Of a DNA stretch of 64,000 nt, positions 23,301 through 31,260 are shown one piece after another. Both the position numbers and the translations under genes were made by a program. Numbering within the stretch: the first letter of the stretch is position 1; the number at the start of each line of letters is the position of its first letter. Source of the stretch: Shewanella algae (GTDB lineage Bacteria; Pseudomonadota; Gammaproteobacteria; Enterobacterales; Shewanellaceae); contig NZ_CP068230.1 of NCBI RefSeq assembly GCF_009183365.2, positions 4,369,001 through 4,433,000 on the forward strand, written 5' to 3'. The notes beneath the pieces were generated by a model, which did no database searches, was not told the origin of the DNA, and worked only from the letters and a program-made list of their open reading frames with translations.

Positions 23301-25986
23301 TGATTACCGCCTGCGACTGCTGGATGAAAACGGCCGCCAGTTGAACCAAATAGATTACAGCGTTGCCGGCAGCGGCAACGCCAGTCGCACGCTGGAGCGC
23401 AACGCCGAGCTGGAACTGACGCTAAACAAAGCAGAATATCTGCCGGGTGAAAGCATTCAGGTAGCGATTCAGGCCCCTTACAGCGGCGCCGGACTCATCA
23501 CCATAGAGAGAGACAAGGTCTACGCCTTCAAATGGTTCAAGGCCGACAGCACCCGTTCGTTGCAAAGCATTACCCTGCCGCAAGGCATTGAGGGCAATGC
23601 CTATATCAATGTGCAGTTCCTGCGGGCACCGGACTCGGAAGAAGTCTTTATGAGCCCGCTGTCCTATGCCGTGAAACCCTTTAAGGTGGATCTCGGTGAG
23701 CGGCGTCAGGCCATCGCCCTGAGCCTGCCGGAAAAGGTTAAACCCGGGACGCAACTGGATATCGACCTCAAGCTGCCAAGCAAAGCCAGAGTCGTGGTAT
23801 TCGGGGTTGATGCCGGTATTTTGCAGGTGGCCCGCTATGAAGCGCCGGATCCACTGGCGCACTTCTTCGACAAGAAGGCTCTTAGCGTAGATTCGAGCCA
23901 AATTCTCGACCTACTGCTGCCGGATCTCAAGGTGCTGATGCGCCAGGCCGCACCCGGAGGTGACGCCGCAGCGCTGCTGGCAGCCAACCTCAACCCCTTC
24001 AAGCGCAAACGCGCCAAGCCTGTGGTCTACTGGTCGGGTATTCGTGAGTTGGCTGCCGGAGAGCAGCGGCTGCAATATACTGTGCCCGACAGCTTCAACG
24101 GCAGTATCCGCTTCTTTGCCGTCAGTGCCACCGAAGGCGGCATAGGCACCAGCGAGGCCAGTGTCGCGGTTAAGGCGCCTGTGGTGATGAGCCCCAATGT
24201 GCCGGCTTTCCTGGCACCCGGCGACAGCGCCGATGTGACTGTGGGACTCTATAACACAGAAGCCGAAGCGCAAGATGTTACCCTGACCCTCAGCCTGAGC
24301 GGCGCCCTTCGCAGCGACTTGCAACCGCAGCAGTTCCATATCGAACCGGGCCGAGAGGCCACGGCGCACTTTGCCGTCAAGGCAGGCGAAAATCTGGGTC
24401 AAGGGGAGCTCCACTGGAAACTCGCCACCAGCGAAGGCGAGCTCAAGATCAGCGAGAGCATCTCGGTGCGGCCGTTAACGCCCCACCGTTTAACCCTGGC
24501 CACGGCTGTGCTCGACCGCTCCGAAGCCAAGCTCAAACTTGACCGTCAGCTGTTTACGCCGTTCAGCAAGGTGGAAGCGGCCCTTGGCAACAGCCCGCTG
24601 GTGTGGGCTCAGGGGCTGAGCCACTATCTGGACAACTATCCTCACGCCTGTACCGAGCAGTTGGTATCCAAAGCCGTACCTGCGCTACTACTGGGCAAGC
24701 CTCAGGATAATCTCAATGACTTTAACCAACTCATTGGCCAGTTGCGTAGCCGCCAGAACAGCAGCGGCGGCTTCGGTCTCTGGGCCGCCAACCCGATAGT
24801 CGAGCCTATGGTGGCCTTGTATGTGGTAGACATGCTGCTGGACGCCAAGGCCCAGGGTTACCCCGTGCCCCAGGATCTACTGGACAAGGCCAACAGCTAT
24901 CTGTCGAGCGTGAGCTCCGGCCCCAGCAGCGGCCTGGATGAGCTGCGCGAGCGTGCCTATGGCGCGTATCTGCTGGCCCGCCAGGGGGTGCAGGTAAGCG
25001 GCGCCCTGGCCGACATCCGCGAGCGTTTGCAGCGCTACTATCCCAAGGATTGGCAAGCAGACATCGCCAGTGCCTGGCTGGCCGCCAGCTTTACCCTGAT
25101 GCAGCAGCAACAATTGGCCGAGCCGCTGTGGCAGGCGCAGAAGTGGCAGCTGCTTGAGGATAAGCCCCAGCGCCTAGGCCTCTACCTGGATCCCATGGTG
25201 CACGATGCCCAGCTGCTGACACTCATCGCCCGTCAGGCGCCACAGCGCCTGGATGACCTGCCGAAACAGCTGCTGCCGCGCATGGGTCAGTGGCTCAGCG
25301 AGCAGCGTTACAGCTCGCTGTCTGCCGGTACTCTGGTGCGGGCGCTGACCGCTCTGGATAACTCCCGTGGCGATCAGGGGCTGGCCATGCAAGCCCTGGT
25401 CGATAAGGCCTGGCAGGCACTGAGTCTACCCAAGGCCCAGCTGCCCCTCGGCAGTGAAGAGGTGAAATACCAGAAAACCGGCACTAATGATGCCTTCTAT
25501 CTTCTCAGCCAGCAGGGATTTGACCAAAGCCCGGCCAAGCCTTTCAGCCAGGGGCTGGAGGTGAGCCGCGACTATCTGACCCTGGAACAGCAACCTCTTG
25601 GCAAGGTCAAGGTCGGGGATGAATTCCTGGTCAGGCTGCGGCTGCGCGCCACAGATATGGACAAGTTGCAGCAGGTGGTTCTAATAGATCTGCTGCCCGG
25701 CGGCGTGGAGCCGGTTTATCGTGACAAGGGTGACAGCTTCGACGGCTGGCAGCCGCCTGTGGGGATGGCTCAGCACAGCGACTGGTCGCCACAGTGGCTC
25801 AATGTTCGTGAAGACCGCCTGGTACTCTACGGTACCGCCTGGCGCGATGCCAAAACCTTTGTCTACAAGGTACGGGCCACCAATGTCGGCCAGTTCCAGG
25901 TGCCGCCCGCCTATGCCGAGGGGCTGTATGATCCCCTGGTTCAGGCTCAGGGCCCAAGTGGTGAGTTGGTGATTGAAGCGCCATGA
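20344..25986 (+). CDS. yfhM: Bacterial alpha-2-macroglobulin (YfhM-like) with thioester motif
   Basis: 1,880 residues, longer than E. coli YfhM (1,653). A cytoplasmic N-terminus of about 37 residues is followed by one membrane anchor (about 38-60, GSLLLLSVLTVLCWGGWYWY) instead of the lipobox of E. coli YfhM. MG1-type domains follow, then the bait/MG region with DRGLYRPGETAHIASLVRGQ, the KAPVVMSPNVPAFLAPGD region, and the thioester motif CTEQ at Cys1436 in the alpha-helical toroid domain, ending with the C-terminal receptor-like domain. Such proteins trap proteases attacking the periplasm. It overlaps pbpC by 4 nt, the standard pairing, suggesting defence plus cell wall repair. A purine-rich AAGGA site precedes the ATG. 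Confidence 0.93.
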   Translation: MRQLIGNFFSVVWRVLAAVFGHWQAPPWMHWCIKHPFKALGSLLLLSVLTVLCWGGWYWYQHLPKPYTLHYTLKAPRLTDYHQAKPQVAPLTLTFSGSVAPLDVIGKPVSKGVSLSPQLAGQWRWASDKHLQFTPDNDWPIAEKFAVSLDKKQLLADHILLDKYQSEFSTAAFTATISEGRLYQDPAQPSIQKLVATLAFSHPVDTASVKPQLAILLSPGLTYSGNGDTEVTFDDKHLFAYIHSPALATPLEQSTVTLEVSKGIQAASGGNKAGKSQWQVEVPGRYQLSFKQAQVNFAYNDKDEPEPVLTMESSRPVNDEALQGKVHAWLLPVKNPKGSRHWYQENVTEQVLAKADKLTLTQIPGAEGLNQLHSFKLKAPVDRYVAVMVDKEVEGQGGYLSRDAVLTVLRMPQYPKALNFLGEGSLLTLDEDQRLGYLARGVQKVQIEVAQLLPDQLNALIDQSSGSFAEPYLNNTDFDRLVTRQVFKQQLAGRDPSKTLYGSVDLKPFFKDKRGIFVVKLTPADERDSQTFDYYQTEAHDLRFVVVTDLGILAKRSRDGSQDLFVQSLGKGTPVAGARVAVIGRNGLAVAEALTDERGHASFAKLGDLRREKTPLYYRVEKDGDLSFLPLADWRRQLNLSRFDTGGSYESDDPGALRAYIFTDRGLYRPGETAHIASLVRGQDWSTALGGLPVKMQITDPRGVTVLDRTFKLDGSGFDSLDFSAGETAVAGDYLATLSLIKDRYRLTRLGDVTFKVRDFEPDRIKVRVSLGTDKQFEGWRKPQQLKAEVLAEQLFGGPASDRRVSGEMVLSPTDISFKAWPGYRFGVLGKLKESFREDLSETTTDGEGKASLDLALDRFAGSTYKLHLLARVFEAGSGHGVSAQNQLLVSDADWLLGYKSDGDLDFISKDGKRVLNLQAVGQDLQGVATELKVERIARRWVSVLVKQNDGTYRYESRRKDKLLGSTALSLAASGGQLELDTREPGDYRLRLLDENGRQLNQIDYSVAGSGNASRTLERNAELELTLNKAEYLPGESIQVAIQAPYSGAGLITIERDKVYAFKWFKADSTRSLQSITLPQGIEGNAYINVQFLRAPDSEEVFMSPLSYAVKPFKVDLGERRQAIALSLPEKVKPGTQLDIDLKLPSKARVVVFGVDAGILQVARYEAPDPLAHFFDKKALSVDSSQILDLLLPDLKVLMRQAAPGGDAAALLAANLNPFKRKRAKPVVYWSGIRELAAGEQRLQYTVPDSFNGSIRFFAVSATEGGIGTSEASVAVKAPVVMSPNVPAFLAPGDSADVTVGLYNTEAEAQDVTLTLSLSGALRSDLQPQQFHIEPGREATAHFAVKAGENLGQGELHWKLATSEGELKISESISVRPLTPHRLTLATAVLDRSEAKLKLDRQLFTPFSKVEAALGNSPLVWAQGLSHYLDNYPHACTEQLVSKAVPALLLGKPQDNLNDFNQLIGQLRSRQNSSGGFGLWAANPIVEPMVALYVVDMLLDAKAQGYPVPQDLLDKANSYLSSVSSGPSSGLDELRERAYGAYLLARQGVQVSGALADIRERLQRYYPKDWQADIASAWLAASFTLMQQQQLAEPLWQAQKWQLLEDKPQRLGLYLDPMVHDAQLLTLIARQAPQRLDDLPKQLLPRMGQWLSEQRYSSLSAGTLVRALTALDNSRGDQGLAMQALVDKAWQALSLPKAQLPLGSEEVKYQKTGTNDAFYLLSQQGFDQSPAKPFSQGLEVSRDYLTLEQQPLGKVKVGDEFLVRLRLRATDMDKLQQVVLIDLLPGGVEPVYRDKGDSFDGWQPPVGMAQHSDWSPQWLNVREDRLVLYGTAWRDAKTFVYKVRATNVGQFQVPPAYAEGLYDPLVQAQGPSGELVIEAP

Positions 25987-28268
25987 AACGCCGCTATTTG
26001 TGCCTGCTGGCCCTGGCAGCCTTGCTGCTGGGGCTGAGACTCTGGCAGGCACAACCTTTTTCAAAGCTGGCGCCCAGTTCCCGCATGGTGTTGGCCGCCG
26101 ATGGCAGTCTGCTGCGGTTGACGCTGGCCAGTGATGGCCAGTATCGGCTCTGGCAACCCCTGGAAGGGGTTTCAGACAACATGGTGCAAGCCATCTTGCT
26201 CAAGGAAGACCGCTATTTTTACTTCCACCCCGGCATCAACCCGGCGGCCACCGCCAGGGCGACAGTCGCTACCTATCTTAAGGATGATCGCCAGGGCGCT
26301 TCGACCCTGACCATGCAGCTGGCCCGGCGGGTTTACAACATCAACAGCCGCCAGGTTGCCGGGAAATTGCAGCAGATGCTGGCGGCGCTCTGGTTGGAGC
26401 TGCGTTACTCCAAGCATGATATTCTCGAGGCCTATCTCAATCTGGCGCCCATGGGCGGCAATATTGAAGGTGTTGGCGCTGCCAGCCGCATCTACTTTCA
26501 TAAAGACGCCGGTCAACTTTCACTCAGTGAAGCCCTCAGCCTGGCGGTCATGCCGCAAAGCCCGGCGCGCCGCGCCCGTTTCGGTGCCGACTTTCAGGAT
26601 GCCCGCGACCGTCTGGCGTTGCTCTGGCAGCAAAGCTATCGCGACGATCCCCGCAACAACGGCCTGTTGACCCTCACCGCCATCGGCCATGATCGCACTG
26701 AGCGGCCATTTCTAGCGCCGCATTTCAGCCGCCGCCTGCTGCGGGATAATAGTGACACCCAAATTCACAGCACTCTGGACGTCAGCCTGCAGACCTTGCT
26801 GGAGCGGCGCCTTGGGCTGTATATCGAAAGCCAGCGCCATCTGGGGGTCAAGAATGCCGCCGCAATCCTGGTGGACAGCCGCGATCAGAGCATCAAAGCC
26901 TGGATAGGCTCGGCAGACTTCTTCGATACCGATATCCAAGGCCAGGTGGACGGCGTCACCGCCCGCCGCTCGCCGGGTTCAACCCTGAAGCCATTTCTGT
27001 TTGGCCTGGGCATAGATCAGGGGCTCATACATCCGCTGAGCATACTCAAGGATGCGCCCACCGCCTTTGGCAGTTTCCAACCGGAGAACTTTGACCACAG
27101 ATTTACCGGCCCCATCAGCGCCCACGACGCCCTGGTCAAGAGCCGCAATCTACCGGCCGTGTGGCTAGCAGGACAAGTGAACCAACCCAATCTCTACGGC
27201 TTCCTGCGCCAGGCCGGTATTCAGGGGCTCAGGGGTGAAAGTCATTATGGTTTATCCCTGGCGCTGGGCGGCGGTGAGCTGACCATGGCGGAGCTGGCGC
27301 GGCTGTACCTGATGCTGGCGAGCCAGGGCCATGACTACCCGCTGCGGGATCAACAAAGCCAGCCCATCAACCCGCAAGGAAAGAGGTTGCTGAGCCCGGC
27401 CGCTGCCTTTATGGTGCGGGACATACTCAAGGACAACCCCCGCGCCGACGGCCTGCCCGGCAGCAACTGGACAGTGGCCTGGAAAACAGGCACCTCCTGG
27501 GGGTATCGCGATGCCTGGAGCGCCGGTATCACAGGCCCCTATGTGTTGGTGGTCTGGGTGGGTAACTTCGATGCCACCCCCAACCCGGCCTTTGTCGGCG
27601 TCCGTACCGCCGGGCCCCTGTTCTTCGCCCTCAGCGATGCCTTGCAGGGCGCGCTGCCCGGCACGGCCGACATGGCCAATACGCCACCGGATACGGTGAA
27701 AAAGGTAGCCTTCTGCGCCGCCTCCGGCGAGCTGCCCAACCCTTGGTGCCCCAAATTGGTCGATGGCTGGTATATCCCGGGAGTTTCCCCCATCAAGATC
27801 TCCAACTTGCATCGCCCCGTGTGGCTGGATAACAAAACCGGCGCCGCCGTCTGCCCGCCCTACGACTCGGCAATTCACCACCAGGAGGTGTTTGCCTTCT
27901 GGCCATCAGACTTGGCGGCCCTGTTCGAGCAGGCAGGTTTACCCCGCAGGAGGCCGCCGGAGCTTCCGGTCGCCTGCAGCCAAAGAGTCGCGGTCAGCTA
28001 CTCGGCCCCGCTTATCCGCTCCCCCTTGAAGGGCGTCACCTACAGCCTGCGCCAAAGCGTGGCCAATGAACACATAGCCCTCAAGGCCGACGCCGCCTCC
28101 GACAGCCAAATACTCTACTGGTTTGCCGGTAACAGCCTGCTCGGCCAGAGCCTGCCGGGCCAAACCCTGGAATGGCGCCCGCCCAGAGCAGGACGCTTCC
28201 AGTTATCGGTCAGCGACGACAAAGGCCGCAGCGCCAGCAGACTACTTCGAGTAGATATGCTGCCTTGA
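25983..28268 (+). CDS. pbpC: Penicillin-binding protein 1C (bifunctional murein synthase)
   Basis: 761 residues (E. coli PbpC 770). The N-terminal membrane anchor is followed by the GT51 transglycosylase domain, with the catalytic region KEDRYFYFHPGINP and the motif GASTLTMQLARRVY. The transpeptidase domain has the serine motif SPGSTLKPFLFGLG, the SRN motif (VKSRNLPAVWLAG) and KTGTSWGYRDAW. A C-terminal BiPBP_C domain starts near residue 660. Its start overlaps the alpha-2-macroglobulin stop (ATGA), so the two are translationally coupled. It acts at the periplasmic face of the inner membrane. A terminator follows at 28313-28342. Confidence 0.96.
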   Translation: MKRRYLCLLALAALLLGLRLWQAQPFSKLAPSSRMVLAADGSLLRLTLASDGQYRLWQPLEGVSDNMVQAILLKEDRYFYFHPGINPAATARATVATYLKDDRQGASTLTMQLARRVYNINSRQVAGKLQQMLAALWLELRYSKHDILEAYLNLAPMGGNIEGVGAASRIYFHKDAGQLSLSEALSLAVMPQSPARRARFGADFQDARDRLALLWQQSYRDDPRNNGLLTLTAIGHDRTERPFLAPHFSRRLLRDNSDTQIHSTLDVSLQTLLERRLGLYIESQRHLGVKNAAAILVDSRDQSIKAWIGSADFFDTDIQGQVDGVTARRSPGSTLKPFLFGLGIDQGLIHPLSILKDAPTAFGSFQPENFDHRFTGPISAHDALVKSRNLPAVWLAGQVNQPNLYGFLRQAGIQGLRGESHYGLSLALGGGELTMAELARLYLMLASQGHDYPLRDQQSQPINPQGKRLLSPAAAFMVRDILKDNPRADGLPGSNWTVAWKTGTSWGYRDAWSAGITGPYVLVVWVGNFDATPNPAFVGVRTAGPLFFALSDALQGALPGTADMANTPPDTVKKVAFCAASGELPNPWCPKLVDGWYIPGVSPIKISNLHRPVWLDNKTGAAVCPPYDSAIHHQEVFAFWPSDLAALFEQAGLPRRRPPELPVACSQRVAVSYSAPLIRSPLKGVTYSLRQSVANEHIALKADAASDSQILYWFAGNSLLGQSLPGQTLEWRPPRAGRFQLSVSDDKGRSASRLLRVDMLP

Positions 28269-28312
28269 GCCCTCTCCCTTGGTGGCAAGGCTCATTTCTG
28301 CGACACGCAAAC

Positions 28313-28342
28313 AAAAGGCTGATCGTTTCCGACCAGCCTTTT
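28313..28342. terminator. Bidirectional terminator between pbpC and the M16 protease gene
   Basis: AAAAGGCTG-ATCG and CGA-C-CAGCCTTTT pair around a TTTC loop (28313-28342). The outer A/T tracts serve both the rightward pbpC and the leftward import operon. Confidence 0.8.
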
Positions 28343-28403
28343 CCATTCAGAGTGTAAGACCAAGGCTTAAGCCTTGGCATGAGCCAATCGATAAGCTTTC
28401 TCG

Positions 28404-31259
28404 CTAAGCTTGTGTTGCTGCCGGCTCCAACATAAAGACCTTCTTATGCTGTCCCAAGAGTTGTTGCAGCAACTGATTGGTCTGTTCCAACGTCAGCTTA
28501 TTCAGCGTGTTATCAGTCTCAGCCAGCTCCTGAAGTCGCCCTTCATCGGCCATGGTCTGTGCCAGAGCGGCGCTCCAAAAAGCGGCGCTTTGGCGCTGTT
28601 GATGCTGCAACACGGCCAGGGTTTGCCTGGCCTGTTTGAACTCGGCCACACTCATGCCTTCGCGCACCAGATGCTGCACTACAGTATCGGCGTCTGCGGC
28701 CAGCGCCTCGGCCCGCTCAGGCGCCGCGGTGAAGTTGAGCCGTCCCAGATAATAAGCCGCCGGGTCACGCGCCAATAGCTGCGACATCTGGATCACATAA
28801 ACACCGGAAGCCTCGGTGCGCAGTTTCTGCCGCAGCCTTTGGTTCAGCACCTGTTCTATCAGTTGCATCGCCATGCTGTTTGCCGCACTCCACTTCGCAT
28901 CCTGACTGTATTGGATTTGCACCATGGTTTTCGGGCTGCTGCTCCAGGGGTAACGGCGCTCCATAGACTCGGCCTTGGGGCGAATGTTGCGATCAGTCCA
29001 GCTCTGCGCTGTTTTGCCTTCCTGTTTGGCAAGATAACCGAACCAGAGGTTGGCCTGCTCGCCCAATTGCTTGAGCGGCAGATTGCCGCTGATGCTCAGC
29101 ACCATGGTGCCCGGGTCATCCAACAGTTGCCTATCTAATTGCTCAAGCCTTGCCAGCTCTGATGCAGGGTCACTGCCCTGCATCAAGAGCAGCTCTCCGT
29201 TCTCAAAGGCGGCTTGTGTGATGGCATCCATAAAGCGCCGCTCGGCGGGCATATGATTCCGCTGTTGCTGAATGGCCTCAAGCTGCCTGCTCAAGGCCTC
29301 CTGGCAATACTTGGGTTGAGTCAAACGCAGGGCAAATAACTTGAGCAGCGGCGCCAGGGTATCGGCGGATGCCTGACCACGCAGGCCATGATGCAGCAGC
29401 TCGGCATAGGGGGTGATGCTGATGCCGTATTGCTTCTGCAAGGCCAGCAGATCCCGGCCCGAATATTCGCCGATACCGCAGGAGGATGGCAGGTAAAGCG
29501 CCTGGCTGACATAGCCCTTGGTGTTGTGGTTCTCCAGAGAGCGACCACCGGGAAGGCGCAGATCCAGCTGAATGTTATCGGTCAGCATAGGATCGCTGTG
29601 CAGCAGCAAGGTCAGGCCATTGGCCAGTTGCCAGCGCTCGCTGCGAACCTTGGGCAAGGCGCCAAGCGCCGGCAGTAATGCTCTATCCACGACCTTATTC
29701 ATCGCAGGCGGCGTTAAGTCCAGTGTCAGTTGCCTGGGTTTGAGCGCAAAGGCGCCTGGCGTGCTCGCCAGCCCTTGCTGCCAGGCGGTCAGCAGGCTAT
29801 TTTTATTGAGCTTTTCGGCGTCTGTGTCCGGCCCTATGAGGGCAATTTTGACCTCGGCCTGTTGCAGCAAAGACTGCACCGCCGCCTGCAGATGCTCGGG
29901 TGTGACCTCGGCGAGGAAGGTCTGGGTCATCTGCCACTCTTGCTGCTTGTTCAGCATAGGCATTTGAAAGCTGACGGCATTGGTCAGTTGCTCAAGCAGA
30001 TAACCGCTGTCATAGCGCGACTCGCTCAGCGCCTGCTGTTGCAAGCGCGCCAGCAAGGGCGCCTTGACGGCATCCAGCTCAGCTTGGCTCACCCCTTGGC
30101 TCGCCAAACGTTTGAGTTCGGTGGCAAAGCGCTGCAACGCTGTGCCATAGTCGGCATCGAGCGGGTGCAGAATCGCCAGATGCTGAATTCGCGAGGGCGA
30201 CAGCACCGCACTCTGATCGCCGAGCTGCGCCTTGGCAAACAGCTGTTCATCCACCATCAGGCCGAGACGACGATTCAGTACCGCCAGCCAGAGCCTGTCG
30301 AGCAGATCCCGCCATTGGCCGTTGACACTATTGAGCGGCGCGGGCAAGGGCTGTTGCAGCATGAGTTGGATAAAACGCTGCGATTGCTCGGGATCCAACA
30401 CAGTTTGCAGTTGCACCTCGGCAGCAGAGGAATCGAAACAGCCCCAGTCGGCGGCGACTTTGCTGTCGCCCTTCGCCATAGGCCCGAAGAAATGCTCGAT
30501 ATGCTGCCGAGCGTCTTCGACATCGAATTCACCGGCCATCATCAGCACCATATTCTGCGGCTGATACCAGTCCTGATAATACTGCTTGGCCAGGGTCACA
30601 GGCGCATTGCGGATCACTTCGGGCAGGCCTATGGGATTACGCTCGGCCAGTTCGCTGCCTTGATAACGCAGTTGCTCCAGGGCGCTGTTAATCCTCTGCC
30701 CTAGCCCCTGACGCAGACGCCACTCTTCGATGATCACTTCCCGCTCGCGCTCAAACGCCTGGGGATCGAATGTCAGCTTATGGCCCCACTGGGATAAGAT
30801 TTTCAGTCCCAACGCCACTTGCTGCTCATCGGGGGCGGGTAAAGACAACTTATAGACGGTGGAAGCAAAGCTGGTTACCGCATTGACATGACTACCAAGG
30901 CTGATCCCCTGCTGCTCCAGTTGTTTAAAGCTTTGCTGATCCGCAAACGCCTCTGTGCCCTTGAACGCCATGTGTTCAACAAAATGGGCCAAGCCTTGCT
31001 GGGCGTCAGTTTCCTGCAGCGAGCCGGCCTTGACCAGCAGCCTGAGTTCCACATTTTGCCGCGGATCTTTCCTGGGCAGCAGCATCACCTGTAAACCGTT
31101 GGCCAAGGTATAAGTTTGCAGATCTGGCCTCAGTGGCAAGCTGCCCTCGGCGAGTGGTTGCTGTGAAGTTGACTTTAGTTGTGACTGTGGTTTCGGCTCA
31201 GTAGTGCTTTGGCAAGCCAGCAGCAAACCGGCCAGCAAACATACTATCAAGGGTTTCAT
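28404..31259 (-). CDS. M16 zinc metalloprotease, PqqL/FusC-like, predicted lipoprotein
   Basis: 951 residues, the size of E. coli PqqL (931). The N-terminus is a lipoprotein signal with lipobox LLAC at Cys16, so it is probably anchored to a membrane facing the periplasm. The first M16 repeat has the inverted zinc motif HFVEH (His92, Glu95, His96) in GLAHFVEHMAFKGTEAF and the downstream Glu in REVIIEEWRLRQG. Four M16 lobes follow, the second half lacking the motif, as usual. A GGGAGG site inside the end of the ABC gene precedes the ATG by 7 nt. Order receptor, ABC transporter, protease on one strand behind a Fur box matches FusA-FusD-FusC and YddB-YddA-PqqL, in which the protease digests an imported protein. 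The substrate is unknown. Confidence 0.9.
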   Translation of the reverse strand: MKPLIVCLLAGLLLACQSTTEPKPQSQLKSTSQQPLAEGSLPLRPDLQTYTLANGLQVMLLPRKDPRQNVELRLLVKAGSLQETDAQQGLAHFVEHMAFKGTEAFADQQSFKQLEQQGISLGSHVNAVTSFASTVYKLSLPAPDEQQVALGLKILSQWGHKLTFDPQAFEREREVIIEEWRLRQGLGQRINSALEQLRYQGSELAERNPIGLPEVIRNAPVTLAKQYYQDWYQPQNMVLMMAGEFDVEDARQHIEHFFGPMAKGDSKVAADWGCFDSSAAEVQLQTVLDPEQSQRFIQLMLQQPLPAPLNSVNGQWRDLLDRLWLAVLNRRLGLMVDEQLFAKAQLGDQSAVLSPSRIQHLAILHPLDADYGTALQRFATELKRLASQGVSQAELDAVKAPLLARLQQQALSESRYDSGYLLEQLTNAVSFQMPMLNKQQEWQMTQTFLAEVTPEHLQAAVQSLLQQAEVKIALIGPDTDAEKLNKNSLLTAWQQGLASTPGAFALKPRQLTLDLTPPAMNKVVDRALLPALGALPKVRSERWQLANGLTLLLHSDPMLTDNIQLDLRLPGGRSLENHNTKGYVSQALYLPSSCGIGEYSGRDLLALQKQYGISITPYAELLHHGLRGQASADTLAPLLKLFALRLTQPKYCQEALSRQLEAIQQQRNHMPAERRFMDAITQAAFENGELLLMQGSDPASELARLEQLDRQLLDDPGTMVLSISGNLPLKQLGEQANLWFGYLAKQEGKTAQSWTDRNIRPKAESMERRYPWSSSPKTMVQIQYSQDAKWSAANSMAMQLIEQVLNQRLRQKLRTEASGVYVIQMSQLLARDPAAYYLGRLNFTAAPERAEALAADADTVVQHLVREGMSVAEFKQARQTLAVLQHQQRQSAAFWSAALAQTMADEGRLQELAETDNTLNKLTLEQTNQLLQQLLGQHKKVFMLEPAATQA

Positions 31260-31260
31260 T

